Assembly (NCBI GenBank): GCA_021372515.1
Contig: JAJFUG010000177.1
Location: forward strand, 1 to 51,079
Length of the DNA: 51,079 bases
Source of the DNA: a bacterium
GTDB taxonomy: Bacteria; Gemmatimonadota; Glassbacteria; GWA2-58-10
Direction of reading: 5' to 3'
The position numbers and the translations under genes were made by a program. This document shows positions 36,130-45,758 of the stretch, in pieces. Within the stretch, counting starts at the first letter, position 1. Each line of letters opens with the position of its first letter. The notes beneath the pieces were generated by a model. That model did no database searches and had not been told where the DNA came from. It was given only the letters and a program-made list of their open reading frames with translations.

Positions 36130-38466
36130 ATGAACGAAGAAGACAGAGCTTTTCTGGCCCGCCTGCTCGAGGCGTTCCGTCTCGAAGCGGCGGAGCATGT
36201 CGAAAACATGTCCAACCTGCTGCTGGAGCTGGAGAAATCCTCCGACGGCCAGCAACGGGCCGACCTGGTGCAGTCGGTGTTCCGGGAGGCGCACAGCCTG
36301 AAAGGCGCGGCCCGCTCGGTGGGCCTGGTGCAGATCGAGGCGCTCTGCAGGGCCATGGAGAGTGTCTTCTCGGGCTGGAAAAGCCAGGGCCTGGCCGCCA
36401 CGCCGGAGCTGTTCGACCTGCTGCATACGGCCCTTGAGAGCCTGAACGACGCGGTCGGTGCGAACCCGGAGGCGGAGCCGGACCTGTCGGACCTGGCGGG
36501 CAAACTCGAAGCCCGGGCTTCGGGAGCGGTTATCCCGGCCGCGCAGGCCGTTGCCGTGACAGCCGTGCCCGAGGCTGCGCCCGCGCCGGAGTTGCAGGCA
36601 GAGACAGACCTGTCACCCCTGACACCTGAGGACAGTCCGGAGTTCCCGGCCGCCGCCGCGGAGAACGGCGGCGTCGAAAGATTGAGCCGGGACACGGTCC
36701 GGGTGAGCGCCAGGCGTCTGGAGGCGATCCTGCGCAAGACCGAGGAGATGACGGTCCTCAAGCTGGCCAACGCGCAGATACTGGAGCAGACAGCCGAGAT
36801 GCGCCAGGAGCTGGACCTCTGGCGCCGCGACCTGGGCCGTCTGCAACCCGTGCTTCGTCAGTTGGGCCGGACATTGGAGACGGCTTCCGGTCAGAGGCTG
36901 GACAACCATTCGGTCAACCGCCTGCTGGAGTACGTCGACTCCGGTGGCGGCCGGATGCGGCGGCTGGAGGGACTCTCCTCCGGCCTCGAGAAATCGGTAG
37001 TCGAATATAGCCGTTCCCTGTCGCGGTCAGTCGATTTCCTTCTGGCTGAGACGCTCGGCCTGCTCACTCTTCCGGCGTCCTCCCTGTTCCGCACCTACCC
37101 CAAGCTCGTGCGCCGTCTGGCCCGGGAGCAGGGCAAGCAGATCGGTTTCGAGCTGGAGGGCGAGAGCCTGGAGCTGGACCGGCGGGTGCTGCAGGAACTC
37201 AAGGATCCGCTCAACCACATATTGCGCAACTCGATCGACCACGGGATCGAAAAACCCGAGGACCGTCTGGCCGCGGGCAAGCCGGCGGAGGGACGGATCA
37301 GCCTGCGCACCCGCCGGCTGGACAGCGGACGGATCGAGATCGCGGTCTCGGATGACGGGCGCGGGGTGGATGTGGAGTCGCTGCGGCGGGAGGCGCAGAA
37401 AAAACGGATCCTCGCCGGAGAGAGCGCAGAGGATACCGACCGCAACCGTCTGCTGGCCCTGGCTTTCGAGCCGGGGCTGTCCACGAGCGCGTTCGTCACC
37501 GACCTGTCCGGCCGCGGCCTGGGGCTGAACATTGTGCGCGAGGCTCTGGGCCGTCTGGGCGGGACAGTGTCGCTCGAATCGACGCCGCTGCAGGGGACCT
37601 GCGTGCGGATGGTGGTCCCGGTCTCTGTCTCGACCACCCGGGCGGTCCTGCTGCGCAGCGGGGGACGGCTGTTCCTGATCCCCTCGGTGAAAGTCGGCGC
37701 CGCGCTGAAAGTGCCGCGGGACAAGGTGGGGACAGTGGAGAACCGGGAAACTGTCCGCTGGGAAGGGGTCGAGGCGCCGCTGGTCAAGCTGCGGGAGGTC
37801 CTTCGCCTGCGCACGCAGCAGGAGGAGGGTCCGGAGGGTGACGGAGCGGTGGTGGCCCTGATACTGAGCGAGGCCGGGCGAAGCGTGGCCCTGCAGGTGG
37901 ACGAGGTCCTGGCCGAGCAGGAGGTGCTGATCAAGGGCCTGGGCCGTCAACTGGTCCGGGTGCGCAATGTCACCGGCGTGGCCGTGATCGGCACGGGGCA
38001 GGCGGTCCCGGTGCTGCACGCGGCCGACCTGGTGCATACCGCCGCCGCCCGGGCGGAAAGCCCGGCCGGGGACGGGCCCTCCGCTCAGGAAACTCAGGAG
38101 AGGAAGGCCTCGCTCATGGTGGTCGAGGATTCCCCGACCTCCAGAATGCTGCTCAAGAACATCCTGGAGATGTCCGGCTACGGCGTGGAGACCGCGACCA
38201 ACGGGGCGGAAGCGTTCGCCCGGCTCAAGGAGCGCGCTTTCGACTTGGTGGTCTCGGATGTCGACATGCCGAAAATGAACGGTTTCGTGCTGACTTCCAG
38301 GATAAGGGCCGACAAATCGCTTGCCGCCCTGCCGGTGATACTGGTCACCGCACTCGACTCCGATAGCGACCGCGAGCGGGGGTTCGATGTGGGGGCAAGC
38401 GCCTACATAGTCAAAAGCAGCTTCGATCAGGGAAACCTTCTCGAAACAATAAAACGCTTTATCTAA
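36130..38466 (+). CDS. CheA histidine kinase fused to a receiver domain
   Basis: The 778-residue protein is built as a WspE-like CheA-REC. It has P1 (about 1-110) with REAHSLKGAARS (phospho-accepting H55), a variable Ala/Pro/Glu linker (111-185) in place of a clear P2, P3 dimer helices (about 185-320), a P4 ATPase (about 330-497: LNHILRNSIDHGIE, SDDGRGVD, GRGLGLNIVREALG), a P5 CheW-like domain (about 500-640) and a C-terminal receiver (about 658-778, SLMVVEDSPTSRMLL, VVSDVDMPKMNG). The fused receiver may act as a phosphate sink. It is the kinase of the operon, feeding CheB, the hybrid kinase receiver and/or the HD-GYP receiver. Confidence 0.93.
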   Translation: MNEEDRAFLARLLEAFRLEAAEHVENMSNLLLELEKSSDGQQRADLVQSVFREAHSLKGAARSVGLVQIEALCRAMESVFSGWKSQGLAATPELFDLLHTALESLNDAVGANPEAEPDLSDLAGKLEARASGAVIPAAQAVAVTAVPEAAPAPELQAETDLSPLTPEDSPEFPAAAAENGGVERLSRDTVRVSARRLEAILRKTEEMTVLKLANAQILEQTAEMRQELDLWRRDLGRLQPVLRQLGRTLETASGQRLDNHSVNRLLEYVDSGGGRMRRLEGLSSGLEKSVVEYSRSLSRSVDFLLAETLGLLTLPASSLFRTYPKLVRRLAREQGKQIGFELEGESLELDRRVLQELKDPLNHILRNSIDHGIEKPEDRLAAGKPAEGRISLRTRRLDSGRIEIAVSDDGRGVDVESLRREAQKKRILAGESAEDTDRNRLLALAFEPGLSTSAFVTDLSGRGLGLNIVREALGRLGGTVSLESTPLQGTCVRMVVPVSVSTTRAVLLRSGGRLFLIPSVKVGAALKVPRDKVGTVENRETVRWEGVEAPLVKLREVLRLRTQQEEGPEGDGAVVALILSEAGRSVALQVDEVLAEQEVLIKGLGRQLVRVRNVTGVAVIGTGQAVPVLHAADLVHTAAARAESPAGDGPSAQETQERKASLMVVEDSPTSRMLLKNILEMSGYGVETATNGAEAFARLKERAFDLVVSDVDMPKMNGFVLTSRIRADKSLAALPVILVTALDSDSDRERGFDVGASAYIVKSSFDQGNLLETIKRFI

Positions 38467-38481
38467 GAAGGAAGCCGGCCT

Positions 38482-39582
38482 GTGATCAGATTGATGGTTG
38501 CAGAGGATTCAGCCGTTGTCCGCGCCAACCTGGTGCATATCCTGGAGAGCGACCCGGAGCTGACAGTGGTGGCCCAGGCTCGCAACGGATTGGAGGCGGT
38601 GAGTCTGGCCCGGACAAAACGTCCGGATGTCATCACGATGGATATCCACATGCCGGAGCTGGACGGTTTCCAGGCCACACGGGAAATCATGGCCTCCAGT
38701 CCGGTTCCCATCGTGATTGTCACCGCGAGCTGGGACCAGGAGCAGTTGTCCAAGACTTTCCAGGCGATCGAGGCCGGGGCGGTCAACATCGCGGGCAAGC
38801 CGCCCGCGGTCGGTCACCCGAAGTACGACCATTCGGCCCGGGAGCTGATACAACTGGTCAAGGCGATGTCCGAGGTGAAAGTGGTCCGCCGCATCCGGTC
38901 GCTGACCCCCGCGGCGCCATCCGGCAGCGGCATGAAAGCCTCCGGACCGGGGCCCGGGCGCCGCGACATCCGGCTGGTGGCCATCGGGGCCTCCACCGGT
39001 GGTCCGCCGGTGCTGCAGACAATCCTGTCCGGTCTGCCGCGGAATTTCCCAGCGCCGGTGCTGGTGGTCCAGCATATAACCGTGGGTTTTATCCAGGGGC
39101 TGATCGACTGGCTGGACTCCAGCTCGAGCGTCCAGGTGCGGCTGGCGCAGGACGGCGAGGTGCTCATGCCGGGCCGGGCCTATTTCGCTCCGGACAATTA
39201 CCAGATGGGCCTGCTCGACCCGAACCGGATCAGCCTGGTGGACGACCCGCCCGAGAACCACCTGCGCCCCTCGGTTTCATACCTGTTCCGCTCGGTGGCC
39301 CGGGTCTGCGGAAAGCAGGCCGCCGCGGTGCTGCTGACCGGGATGGGCTGTGACGGGGCGGCGGAGATGAACCTGATCCGCGAGAGCGGCGGCCTGACAA
39401 TCGCACAGGACCGCGAGTCCTCCATGATTTTCGGGATGCCGGGCGAGGCCCAGAAACTGGGCGCGGCCGGACTCGTCCTGCCTCCCGGACAGATCGTGGA
39501 CGCTCTGCTCGGTTCGGTCCAGAGCGAGGCGCCGCGTGACGCTGTCGACAAGGCCTGGAGCGAGACCGGGGAGGAGACATGA
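38482..39582 (+). CDS. CheB-type receptor methylesterase
   Basis: This 366-residue protein has a receiver (about 1-120, LMVAEDSAVVRANL, VITMDIHMPELDGF) and a CheB methylesterase domain (about 165-355): AIGASTGGPPVLQTI (S171), VVQHITVGF (H198) and LTGMGCDGAAEM with the catalytic Asp. It removes methyl groups added by CheR. GTG start with AAGGAAG upstream. ATGA overlap with the following hybrid kinase. Confidence 0.92.
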   Translation: MIRLMVAEDSAVVRANLVHILESDPELTVVAQARNGLEAVSLARTKRPDVITMDIHMPELDGFQATREIMASSPVPIVIVTASWDQEQLSKTFQAIEAGAVNIAGKPPAVGHPKYDHSARELIQLVKAMSEVKVVRRIRSLTPAAPSGSGMKASGPGPGRRDIRLVAIGASTGGPPVLQTILSGLPRNFPAPVLVVQHITVGFIQGLIDWLDSSSSVQVRLAQDGEVLMPGRAYFAPDNYQMGLLDPNRISLVDDPPENHLRPSVSYLFRSVARVCGKQAAAVLLTGMGCDGAAEMNLIRESGGLTIAQDRESSMIFGMPGEAQKLGAAGLVLPPGQIVDALLGSVQSEAPRDAVDKAWSETGEET

Positions 39583-42500
39583 CCGAGCCGAAGATCAACA
39601 AGGGCGAGATCGACATCCTGATCGTGGAGGACAGCCCGACTCAGGCGTTGCGGCTCCAGCACGTGCTGCAGAAAGACGGCTACCGGGTGACCTGGAGCCA
39701 GAACGGCCGGCAGGCCCTGGCCCTGGCCCGTCAGACCCCCCCGGCTATCGTCATCTCGGACGTGGTCATGCCCGAGATGGACGGGTTCGAGCTGTGCCGC
39801 CAGATCAAGAGCGACCCGCAGCTTAAATCCACACCGGTCATACTGGTCTCGGCCCTGAACGAGCCGGATGACATTGTCCAGGGCCTGATCAGCGGGGCGG
39901 ACAATTTCCTCACCAAGCCCTACGAGGACGATCTCCTGCTGTCCCGGGTCGAGTACACCCTGATCAACCGGGACCTACGCTGGCAGCCGGTCTCGGAGCG
40001 CGGCCTGGAGGTGTTTTTCCTGGGCAAGAAACATCTGATCAACTCCGACCGTTCGCAGATACTCGACCTGCTGTTTTCCACCTATGAAAGCGTGATGTTG
40101 CGGGGCAAGGAGCTGGAAAAGAAGAACGTGGAGCTGAACAAGGCACACCAGGATTTGCGGGCCCTGAACCAGAGCCTGGAAAAGCAGGTGCTGGAGCGGA
40201 CCGAAAGGATCAGGAACCTCAACCGGATCATCCTGGCGGTGCGGAACGTGAACAAGCTGATTGCCAAGGAAAAGGATCGCGGCCGTCTGCTGCAGGGGGT
40301 CTGCGACAGCCTGGTCTCGACCGGGGCGTTCAAGTGCGCCAGAGTATTCGTGCTCTGCGAGAAAGGCGGTCTGGAGTGGCATGCCGACAGCGAAACTATG
40401 GGTCGCATGCGCTATAGCGCCAAGAAGATGCACCTGCCGAGCATACCGGCGATTTTCGAGCGGGCGCTGCAAAGCCCGGAGGTCGTGCTTCTCGATAAAG
40501 ATGACTATGAGGATTCCGACCTGTTCGATTGCAGGAGCTGCCCGATAGAAAAGATGGTTCTGGTGCGGGTGGAGAACAACGCCAAGGTGTTCGGGTTGCT
40601 GGTCGTGACCCTGCCCGAGGGGACGCCGTTGGACGAGGAGGGCCAACAGGTCCTGCTCGAGGTGGCGCTGGATATCGGTCTCGGCCTGGGCAACGCCGAT
40701 CTGGAGCTGGAGAAGCTGCTCTCGCAGATAACCCTGGTGACCAGTGAGCAGAAATACCGCTCCCTGTTCGAAAACATGTACTCGGGCTTCTCCTATCACG
40801 AAATGATCCTGGAAGACGGTAAAGCCGTGGATTACCGTTTCCTGGAGGTTAATTCCAGTTTCGAGAAGCAGACCGGCCTGAAAAGGAGCGACCTTATTGG
40901 CAAGACAGCCTCCGCGATACTGGCCCGGCACCCGGGCGGGATACCCGATCTGACCGATATCTCCACGCGTGTGATGAAGAAGAAAAAAGCCGGAGTGGAG
41001 GACTTTTATTTCGAACCGCGCGACAAATGGTTCTCCCTGGTGGTCTATTCCCCCGACCCGAGCCATTTCGCCGCGATCTACAACGACATCACGGACCGCA
41101 TGCGGATGGAGCAGGAGCTGCGCCAGTCGGAGGCGGCCTATCACGAGCTGTACGAGAACGCCCCGGTGGGCTATCAAGAGCTGGACTCCAAAGGGAGCAT
41201 CGTTCGAGTCAACCGGACCGAGAGCGAACTGCTGGGCTACTCTCCCGAGCAACTGCTGGGCCGCCCGGTGTTTGACCTGATTGACCCGGAGGAGCGGGAA
41301 ATTTCCAGAAAGAATTTCAGCCTCAAGATCGCGGGGAAAAAAGAGGTCGCCCCGTTCAACCGTCGCTATCTCTGCCGTGACGGGCGGGTGATCGACTGCA
41401 TGCTGGATGAGAAGCTGGTCTACGACCAGTCCGGGGCGATCTGCGGCATCCGGACCACGGTCAAGGATATCTCCGAGCTGAAGCGCGCCGAGGAGGCGCT
41501 CGAGCACCGCCTGGAGATCGAAAAATTCGTCGCCTCCATCGCCACGGTGTTCAACAACCTGAAAGACGGCCAGGAGGACAGCGGGCTGGATTACACCCTG
41601 GAGGCATTGGGAGAGTTCGCGGATTTCGAGCATGTCTATCTTTCCCTGTTGTCGCGGGATTCCCTGAACATGGCGAGGATATATTCCTGGCATACCTCCT
41701 CCGTCCAGCCCCAGGCGACCGAGGTGATGACTTTCCCGGCGGAACATTTCCCCTGGTGTCTGGAAAGGTTGCACCGTTTCGAAAAGATTGCGGTTTCCGA
41801 CGTGGACAGCCTTCCGGAGCAGGCGGCGACCGACCGGGAATGGCTGAAAAGCTACTCTCTCACCTCGCTGGTGATCCTGCCGCTGGTCAGCGAGTTTACG
41901 CTGTTCGGTTTTCTGGGGTTCGATACAAGCCGGGGGGCCAAGCCGCTGGGTGAGGATTTCCTCAGTCCACTGGTGCTGGTCGGAGAGATAGTGGTCAATG
42001 TCCTGGAACGCAAGCGCATGGGCGAGGCGCGCCGTCTGCTGCAGGCCGCTTTCGAGCAGGCCGCCGAGACCGTGATCATCGCCGACACCCAGAGGAACAT
42101 CGAATATGTCAACCCGGCCCTGGAGCAAGTTTCGGGCTACAGCCGCCAGGAGATACTGGGCCGGAGCATCCACCTGTTCAAGAGCGACCGTCAGGACGAG
42201 GACCAGTACAAGGAGCTCTGGGACACGGTCGATGCGGGCGATTTCTGGCAGGGACGGTTGATCAGCCGCCGGAAGGACGGGACGGACTACCACGAGGACG
42301 TCACTTTTTCGCCGGTCAAGGACGCTTCCGGACGGGTGGTCCATTACGTGGCGGTCAAGCGCGATATCAGCCAGGAGCTGGAGCTGGAAAACCAGCTCGT
42401 GCAGGCGCAGAAAATGGAATCCATCGGCCTGCTGGCCGGCGGCGTGGCCCACGATTTCAACAACATCCTGGCCATAGTCCTGGGCTATGCCAACCTGCTG

Positions 42501-43532
42501 GTGCGCTCGCCTAACATCCCGGAAAAGGACCGGAAGAAGCTGGAGGAGATCGAGCAGGCCGCCCAGCGCGGGGCGGTGCTGACCCGCCAGTTGCTCACTT
42601 TCAGCCGCAAGGGCAAGCCGCGCTTCGCGGTGGTCAATTTCAACGACATTCTGAACGAGTCACTCGGTTTCCTGCAGCGCACCATCGGCCCGGACTGCTC
42701 GATCGACCTGGACCTGGCCGGGGATCTGGGGCAGATCAGGGCGGACGCCACCCAGATGCAGCAGGTGCTGATGAACCTGGCGATCAACTCCCGCGACGCC
42801 ATGCCGGGGGGCGGCAAGATCAGCTTCAAGACCGCCAACATTGACATCGACAAGCGCTACCTGAGCAACCATCTGGACATCGAGCCCGGCAACTACATCC
42901 AGGTGTCGGTCACGGACACCGGCGCCGGGATGCCCCCCGAAATCCAGGCCCGGATTTTCGAGCCGTTTTTCACCACCAAGGAGACCGGCAAGGGCACCGG
43001 TCTGGGCCTGAGCGTGGTCTACGGCATAGTGAAATCGCACCGCGGCCTGATAAACGTGTACAGCGAGCCGGGCTGCGGCACCACTTTCCGCATCTACCTA
43101 CCCCGCACCAACGATCAGGTGGAGGACAAGTCCGCTTCCGAGGTAGTGGTCAAGGGCGGGACTGAGAACGTGCTCCTGGTGGATGACGAGCAGCCGATCC
43201 TGCAGATGGCCGCCAGTATCCTGGCCGAGTTCGGCTACAAGTGCTGTCAGGCCGCCAGCGGTGAAGAGGCCCTCGGAATATTCGCCGAGGCCGGCTCCCG
43301 GATCGATCTGGTGATCTCGGATATCGGCATGCCCAATATGAACGGCACGGAGCTGATGCAAAGGCTGCGCGCCGTCAACCCCAAGGTTAAAATCATTTTC
43401 TCGAGCGGTTACGCCCCGCAGAGCACGCGCGAGATGATAGAGATGGGAGTGAACGGTTTTGTTGCCAAGCCTTACCAGGCCAAGGCCCTGGCGCAGGCGG
43501 TGAGAAAAGTGCTCGATGGTGAACATGTCTGA
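39579..43532 (+). CDS. Multi-domain REC/GAF/PAS hybrid histidine kinase
   Basis: This very long protein (1317 residues) carries, in order: receiver (about 10-125), coiled coil (about 170-215), GAF (about 227-385), PAS (about 389-505), PAS (about 507-640), GAF (about 645-812), PAS (about 815-935), HisKA (about 945-1015, VAHDFNNIL with H958), HATPase (about 1055-1175: [32 protein letters not shown]) and a second receiver (about 1196-1312). No membrane segment is seen, so it is cytoplasmic. The N-terminal receiver could be the target of CheA-REC, linking the chemosensory array to a second kinase and its own receiver. The final 17 bases overlap a frame upstream of the HD-GYP gene, whose likely start (43546) lies 13 bp after its stop. 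Confidence 0.9.
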   Translation: MTEPKINKGEIDILIVEDSPTQALRLQHVLQKDGYRVTWSQNGRQALALARQTPPAIVISDVVMPEMDGFELCRQIKSDPQLKSTPVILVSALNEPDDIVQGLISGADNFLTKPYEDDLLLSRVEYTLINRDLRWQPVSERGLEVFFLGKKHLINSDRSQILDLLFSTYESVMLRGKELEKKNVELNKAHQDLRALNQSLEKQVLERTERIRNLNRIILAVRNVNKLIAKEKDRGRLLQGVCDSLVSTGAFKCARVFVLCEKGGLEWHADSETMGRMRYSAKKMHLPSIPAIFERALQSPEVVLLDKDDYEDSDLFDCRSCPIEKMVLVRVENNAKVFGLLVVTLPEGTPLDEEGQQVLLEVALDIGLGLGNADLELEKLLSQITLVTSEQKYRSLFENMYSGFSYHEMILEDGKAVDYRFLEVNSSFEKQTGLKRSDLIGKTASAILARHPGGIPDLTDISTRVMKKKKAGVEDFYFEPRDKWFSLVVYSPDPSHFAAIYNDITDRMRMEQELRQSEAAYHELYENAPVGYQELDSKGSIVRVNRTESELLGYSPEQLLGRPVFDLIDPEEREISRKNFSLKIAGKKEVAPFNRRYLCRDGRVIDCMLDEKLVYDQSGAICGIRTTVKDISELKRAEEALEHRLEIEKFVASIATVFNNLKDGQEDSGLDYTLEALGEFADFEHVYLSLLSRDSLNMARIYSWHTSSVQPQATEVMTFPAEHFPWCLERLHRFEKIAVSDVDSLPEQAATDREWLKSYSLTSLVILPLVSEFTLFGFLGFDTSRGAKPLGEDFLSPLVLVGEIVVNVLERKRMGEARRLLQAAFEQAAETVIIADTQRNIEYVNPALEQVSGYSRQEILGRSIHLFKSDRQDEDQYKELWDTVDAGDFWQGRLISRRKDGTDYHEDVTFSPVKDASGRVVHYVAVKRDISQELELENQLVQAQKMESIGLLAGGVAHDFNNILAIVLGYANLLVRSPNIPEKDRKKLEEIEQAAQRGAVLTRQLLTFSRKGKPRFAVVNFNDILNESLGFLQRTIGPDCSIDLDLAGDLGQIRADATQMQQVLMNLAINSRDAMPGGGKISFKTANIDIDKRYLSNHLDIEPGNYIQVSVTDTGAGMPPEIQARIFEPFFTTKETGKGTGLGLSVVYGIVKSHRGLINVYSEPGCGTTFRIYLPRTNDQVEDKSASEVVVKGGTENVLLVDDEQPILQMAASILAEFGYKCCQAASGEEALGIFAEAGSRIDLVISDIGMPNMNGTELMQRLRAVNPKVKIIFSSGYAPQSTREMIEMGVNGFVAKPYQAKALAQAVRKVLDGEHV

Positions 43533-43545
43533 CGGAGAGTGGATC

Positions 43546-44637
43546 ATGGATGTCCTGGAGGAAAAAACGCGCCTGCTGATTGTCGACGATGACCCGTTCA
43601 TCCGCACCTTTGTCCGCAGTGTTTTCGAGGACGGGCAGTTCGAGATCGACGAGGCGCAGGACGGCTCGCAGGCGGTCGAGATGGTCAGGGCGGAAGAGGC
43701 GGGCTACGACCTGGCTTTCGTGGATATCAACATGCCCGGCATGAGCGGCCTTCAGGCCCTGCCGATCCTGCTCAAGCACAGCCAGGACCTGGCCGTGATC
43801 ATCATGTCGGGGTTCGCCGAGGTGGACACCGCGGTCGAGGCGATGAAAGCCGGGGCCTATGACCTGCTCCAGAAACCGATCAACGTGGACGAGCTGGAGA
43901 CCCGTGTCCAGAAAGCCCTGGAGCAACGGGCGCTGCGGATCGAGCACCGCCGCTACATCTTCGACATCGAGCGGCGGGTGGCCGAGCGCACCGGTGAGCT
44001 GGAGGCCACCCGCAAGGCCACGATCATCGCCCTGGCCCGCCTGGCCGAAACCCGGGACAAGGAGACCGGCGACCATATCCACCGGATGGCCTACTACACG
44101 GTGGCCGTGGCCCGTTCCCTGTACGACCGGAAACTGCACCGCAACATCCTGGACGAGCAGTATTTCAGCCTACTGTTCGAGTCGGCCCCCCTGCACGACA
44201 TCGGCAAGGTGGGCATCCCGGACTCGATCCTCAACAAGCCGGGCAAGTTGACCCCGGAAGAATACGAAGTTATGAAAAGGCACACCGTGATCGGCGCCGA
44301 GGCGATACGCAACATTTTCCTGGAGACCGGGGTCCAGAGTTTCCTGAACCTGGGGGCCGAGATCGCCCTGAGCCACCACGAGCGTTACGACGGTACGGGC
44401 TATCCGCAGGGGCTCAAAGGGGAGGAGATCCCCCTGTCGGCCCGGATCCTGGGCCTGGCCGATTTCTACGACGCGGTGTCCTCGCCGCGGGTCTACCGTC
44501 CCTATGCGATGCCGCACGAGGAAATCAAAAAATTGATGCTGTCCCTGGCTGGGCTGCATTTCGACCCGGACGTGGTCGAGGCCTTTTTCGCGGTCGAGCC
44601 GCAGATACTGGAAATCCGTCAGAATTTCAGCAATTGA
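43546..44637 (+). CDS. REC-HD-GYP response regulator (c-di-GMP phosphodiesterase type)
   Basis: The 363-residue protein has a receiver (about 5-125; LLIVDDDPF, acceptor in LAFVDINMPG) and an HD-GYP domain (about 165-355): APLHDIGKVGIPDSIL (H217-D218), HHERYDGTGYP (GYP at 285-287) and ADFYDAVSSPRVYRP. All metal-binding and GYP residues of active phosphodiesterases are present, so c-di-GMP hydrolysis (or pGpG/cyclic-dinucleotide turnover) is likely. It is the output of the chemosensory operon. ATG 43546 is selected for GGAGAG 6 bases upstream; in-frame earlier codons would overlap the upstream gene. Confidence 0.93.
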   Translation: MDVLEEKTRLLIVDDDPFIRTFVRSVFEDGQFEIDEAQDGSQAVEMVRAEEAGYDLAFVDINMPGMSGLQALPILLKHSQDLAVIIMSGFAEVDTAVEAMKAGAYDLLQKPINVDELETRVQKALEQRALRIEHRRYIFDIERRVAERTGELEATRKATIIALARLAETRDKETGDHIHRMAYYTVAVARSLYDRKLHRNILDEQYFSLLFESAPLHDIGKVGIPDSILNKPGKLTPEEYEVMKRHTVIGAEAIRNIFLETGVQSFLNLGAEIALSHHERYDGTGYPQGLKGEEIPLSARILGLADFYDAVSSPRVYRPYAMPHEEIKKLMLSLAGLHFDPDVVEAFFAVEPQILEIRQNFSN

Positions 44638-44915
44638 GCCCCGTGTAACGCCCAGGGCGCATGTTCCGCAGATGAAAGTCCAGTCCCACCCCTGGGCTGT
44701 CAACCTGCGCAGGTGTATCCTGCCGCTTGTCCACCCCTGTTGCGCCGCGGCAGGGGCGCCGCCTGTCCCCCGCTGGAAAAAACCTAATCCACCGCTGACG
44801 AATTAATGAATAATGTTGTGCATAATTCGTCTTGGAGATTATAATATGTGCACGCCCGCCTAAGCCGCCGACAAGCGGCAATGCCGCCCAACCCCGCACC
44901 CGGAGTGAGACGCCG
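44638..44915. promoter_or_regulatory. Promoter region of tandem secreted genes with inverted repeat
   Basis: This 278-bp gap has GCCCAGGG (44650-44657) and CCCTGGGC (44690-44697) just after the HD-GYP stop, a possible end structure. ACGAATTA (44798-44805) and TAATTCGT (44823-44830) form an 8-bp inverted repeat, with TATAAT at 44840-44845 as a -10. The -35 is weak (TTGTGC, 44816-44821). The repeat covers the -35 area, where an activator or repressor dimer could bind. Confidence 0.5.
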
Positions 44916-45710
44916 ATGAGAGCCGCCGCATTAATCCCGGTTTGTCTGCTGCTGTTCACCGCGCCGTACTGCCGCGCCCAGAGTGAGGATTCGTTGCTGA
45001 TACTGCAACACAAGCAGATGGTGGCCGAGCTGGACTCGCTCCACGCTGACTATCTGAGGGCCTGCCAGGCGGCCTCGGCCGTCGACTTTGTCAACCTCGA
45101 CCAGAGGGCGCGCAAGCTCATCGGGCACTATCAGGCATTGGGAGTGACCGATACTCACAGGTACGACGAGAATCAGGAGAAGCGAAAGATTTGGGAGAAT
45201 TTCGATTTCGATAAGGTCGGCGACCTCGGTATGGATGTTGGGCATTATTCGGACGCAATCGACTATGGCGGCTACCTGCTCCGGGTGGCGGACAGCCTGG
45301 ACAGCCATTCCCCCCTGCGTAACTACACCCTTTATGCGGAGATTTGGGCTGAAACCGGTGAGGATGCCTGGTGGGGTGCGCCCGACATCGACCTGGCATA
45401 CCAGTATGAAAGGGAGTTCCCCCAGGGGCCGTTCATCGAACAGGTGCTGGAAATGATCGGTAATTGTAACACGGACCTTTATCACCACCTTGTCTGCGAG
45501 AAAAAGGGCGATGACGATTACCACGACTGCACGCCTTCCTCTTGCCCGGACCAGCCGCTTGATGTACAGATAGCCGCCGCCCGCCAGGAGGCGCTCAAGT
45601 ACTGGCAGCGTTTGAAAGTGCGGTATCCGTCCCGTCGCGCCGAGTTCAATGAGGAGATAGGGAGTTTAACAGAAGATGCAGTCTCTTCATGGCACTACTG
45701 CGCGGACTGA
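44916..45710 (+). CDS. Secreted protein of unknown function, tandem paralogue 1
   Basis: This 264-residue protein has a signal peptide (about 1-22; LLLFTAPYCRA-QS) and no recognised domain. The mature part is acidic, helix-rich in the first half (LDSLHADYLRACQAASAVDFVNL) and has four or more Cys near the end (GNCNTDLYHHLVCEK, HDCTPSSCPDQ, HYCAD), which could be disulfides. The product shares layout with the next gene (45759), with the same LFTAPYCRAQ signal and the same FVNLDQRAR/FVSLDQRAQ and YEREFPQGPFI/YEKEFPQGPYI motifs. ATG 44916 has GGAG about 9 bases upstream; the frame extends to 44832 without a site. Function unknown. Confidence 0.75.
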   Translation: MRAAALIPVCLLLFTAPYCRAQSEDSLLILQHKQMVAELDSLHADYLRACQAASAVDFVNLDQRARKLIGHYQALGVTDTHRYDENQEKRKIWENFDFDKVGDLGMDVGHYSDAIDYGGYLLRVADSLDSHSPLRNYTLYAEIWAETGEDAWWGAPDIDLAYQYEREFPQGPFIEQVLEMIGNCNTDLYHHLVCEKKGDDDYHDCTPSSCPDQPLDVQIAAARQEALKYWQRLKVRYPSRRAEFNEEIGSLTEDAVSSWHYCAD

Positions 45711-45758
45711 GCGCCGCCGGCCAGACCGTCCAAACCATCAACCACGCCCGAGGCCAGG

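Noticed and set aside
39975-42452. Minus-strand open frame of about 825 codons inside the hybrid kinase gene
   Set aside because: The plus-strand frame has clear REC/GAF/PAS/kinase domains; the antisense frame is a codon-bias artefact.
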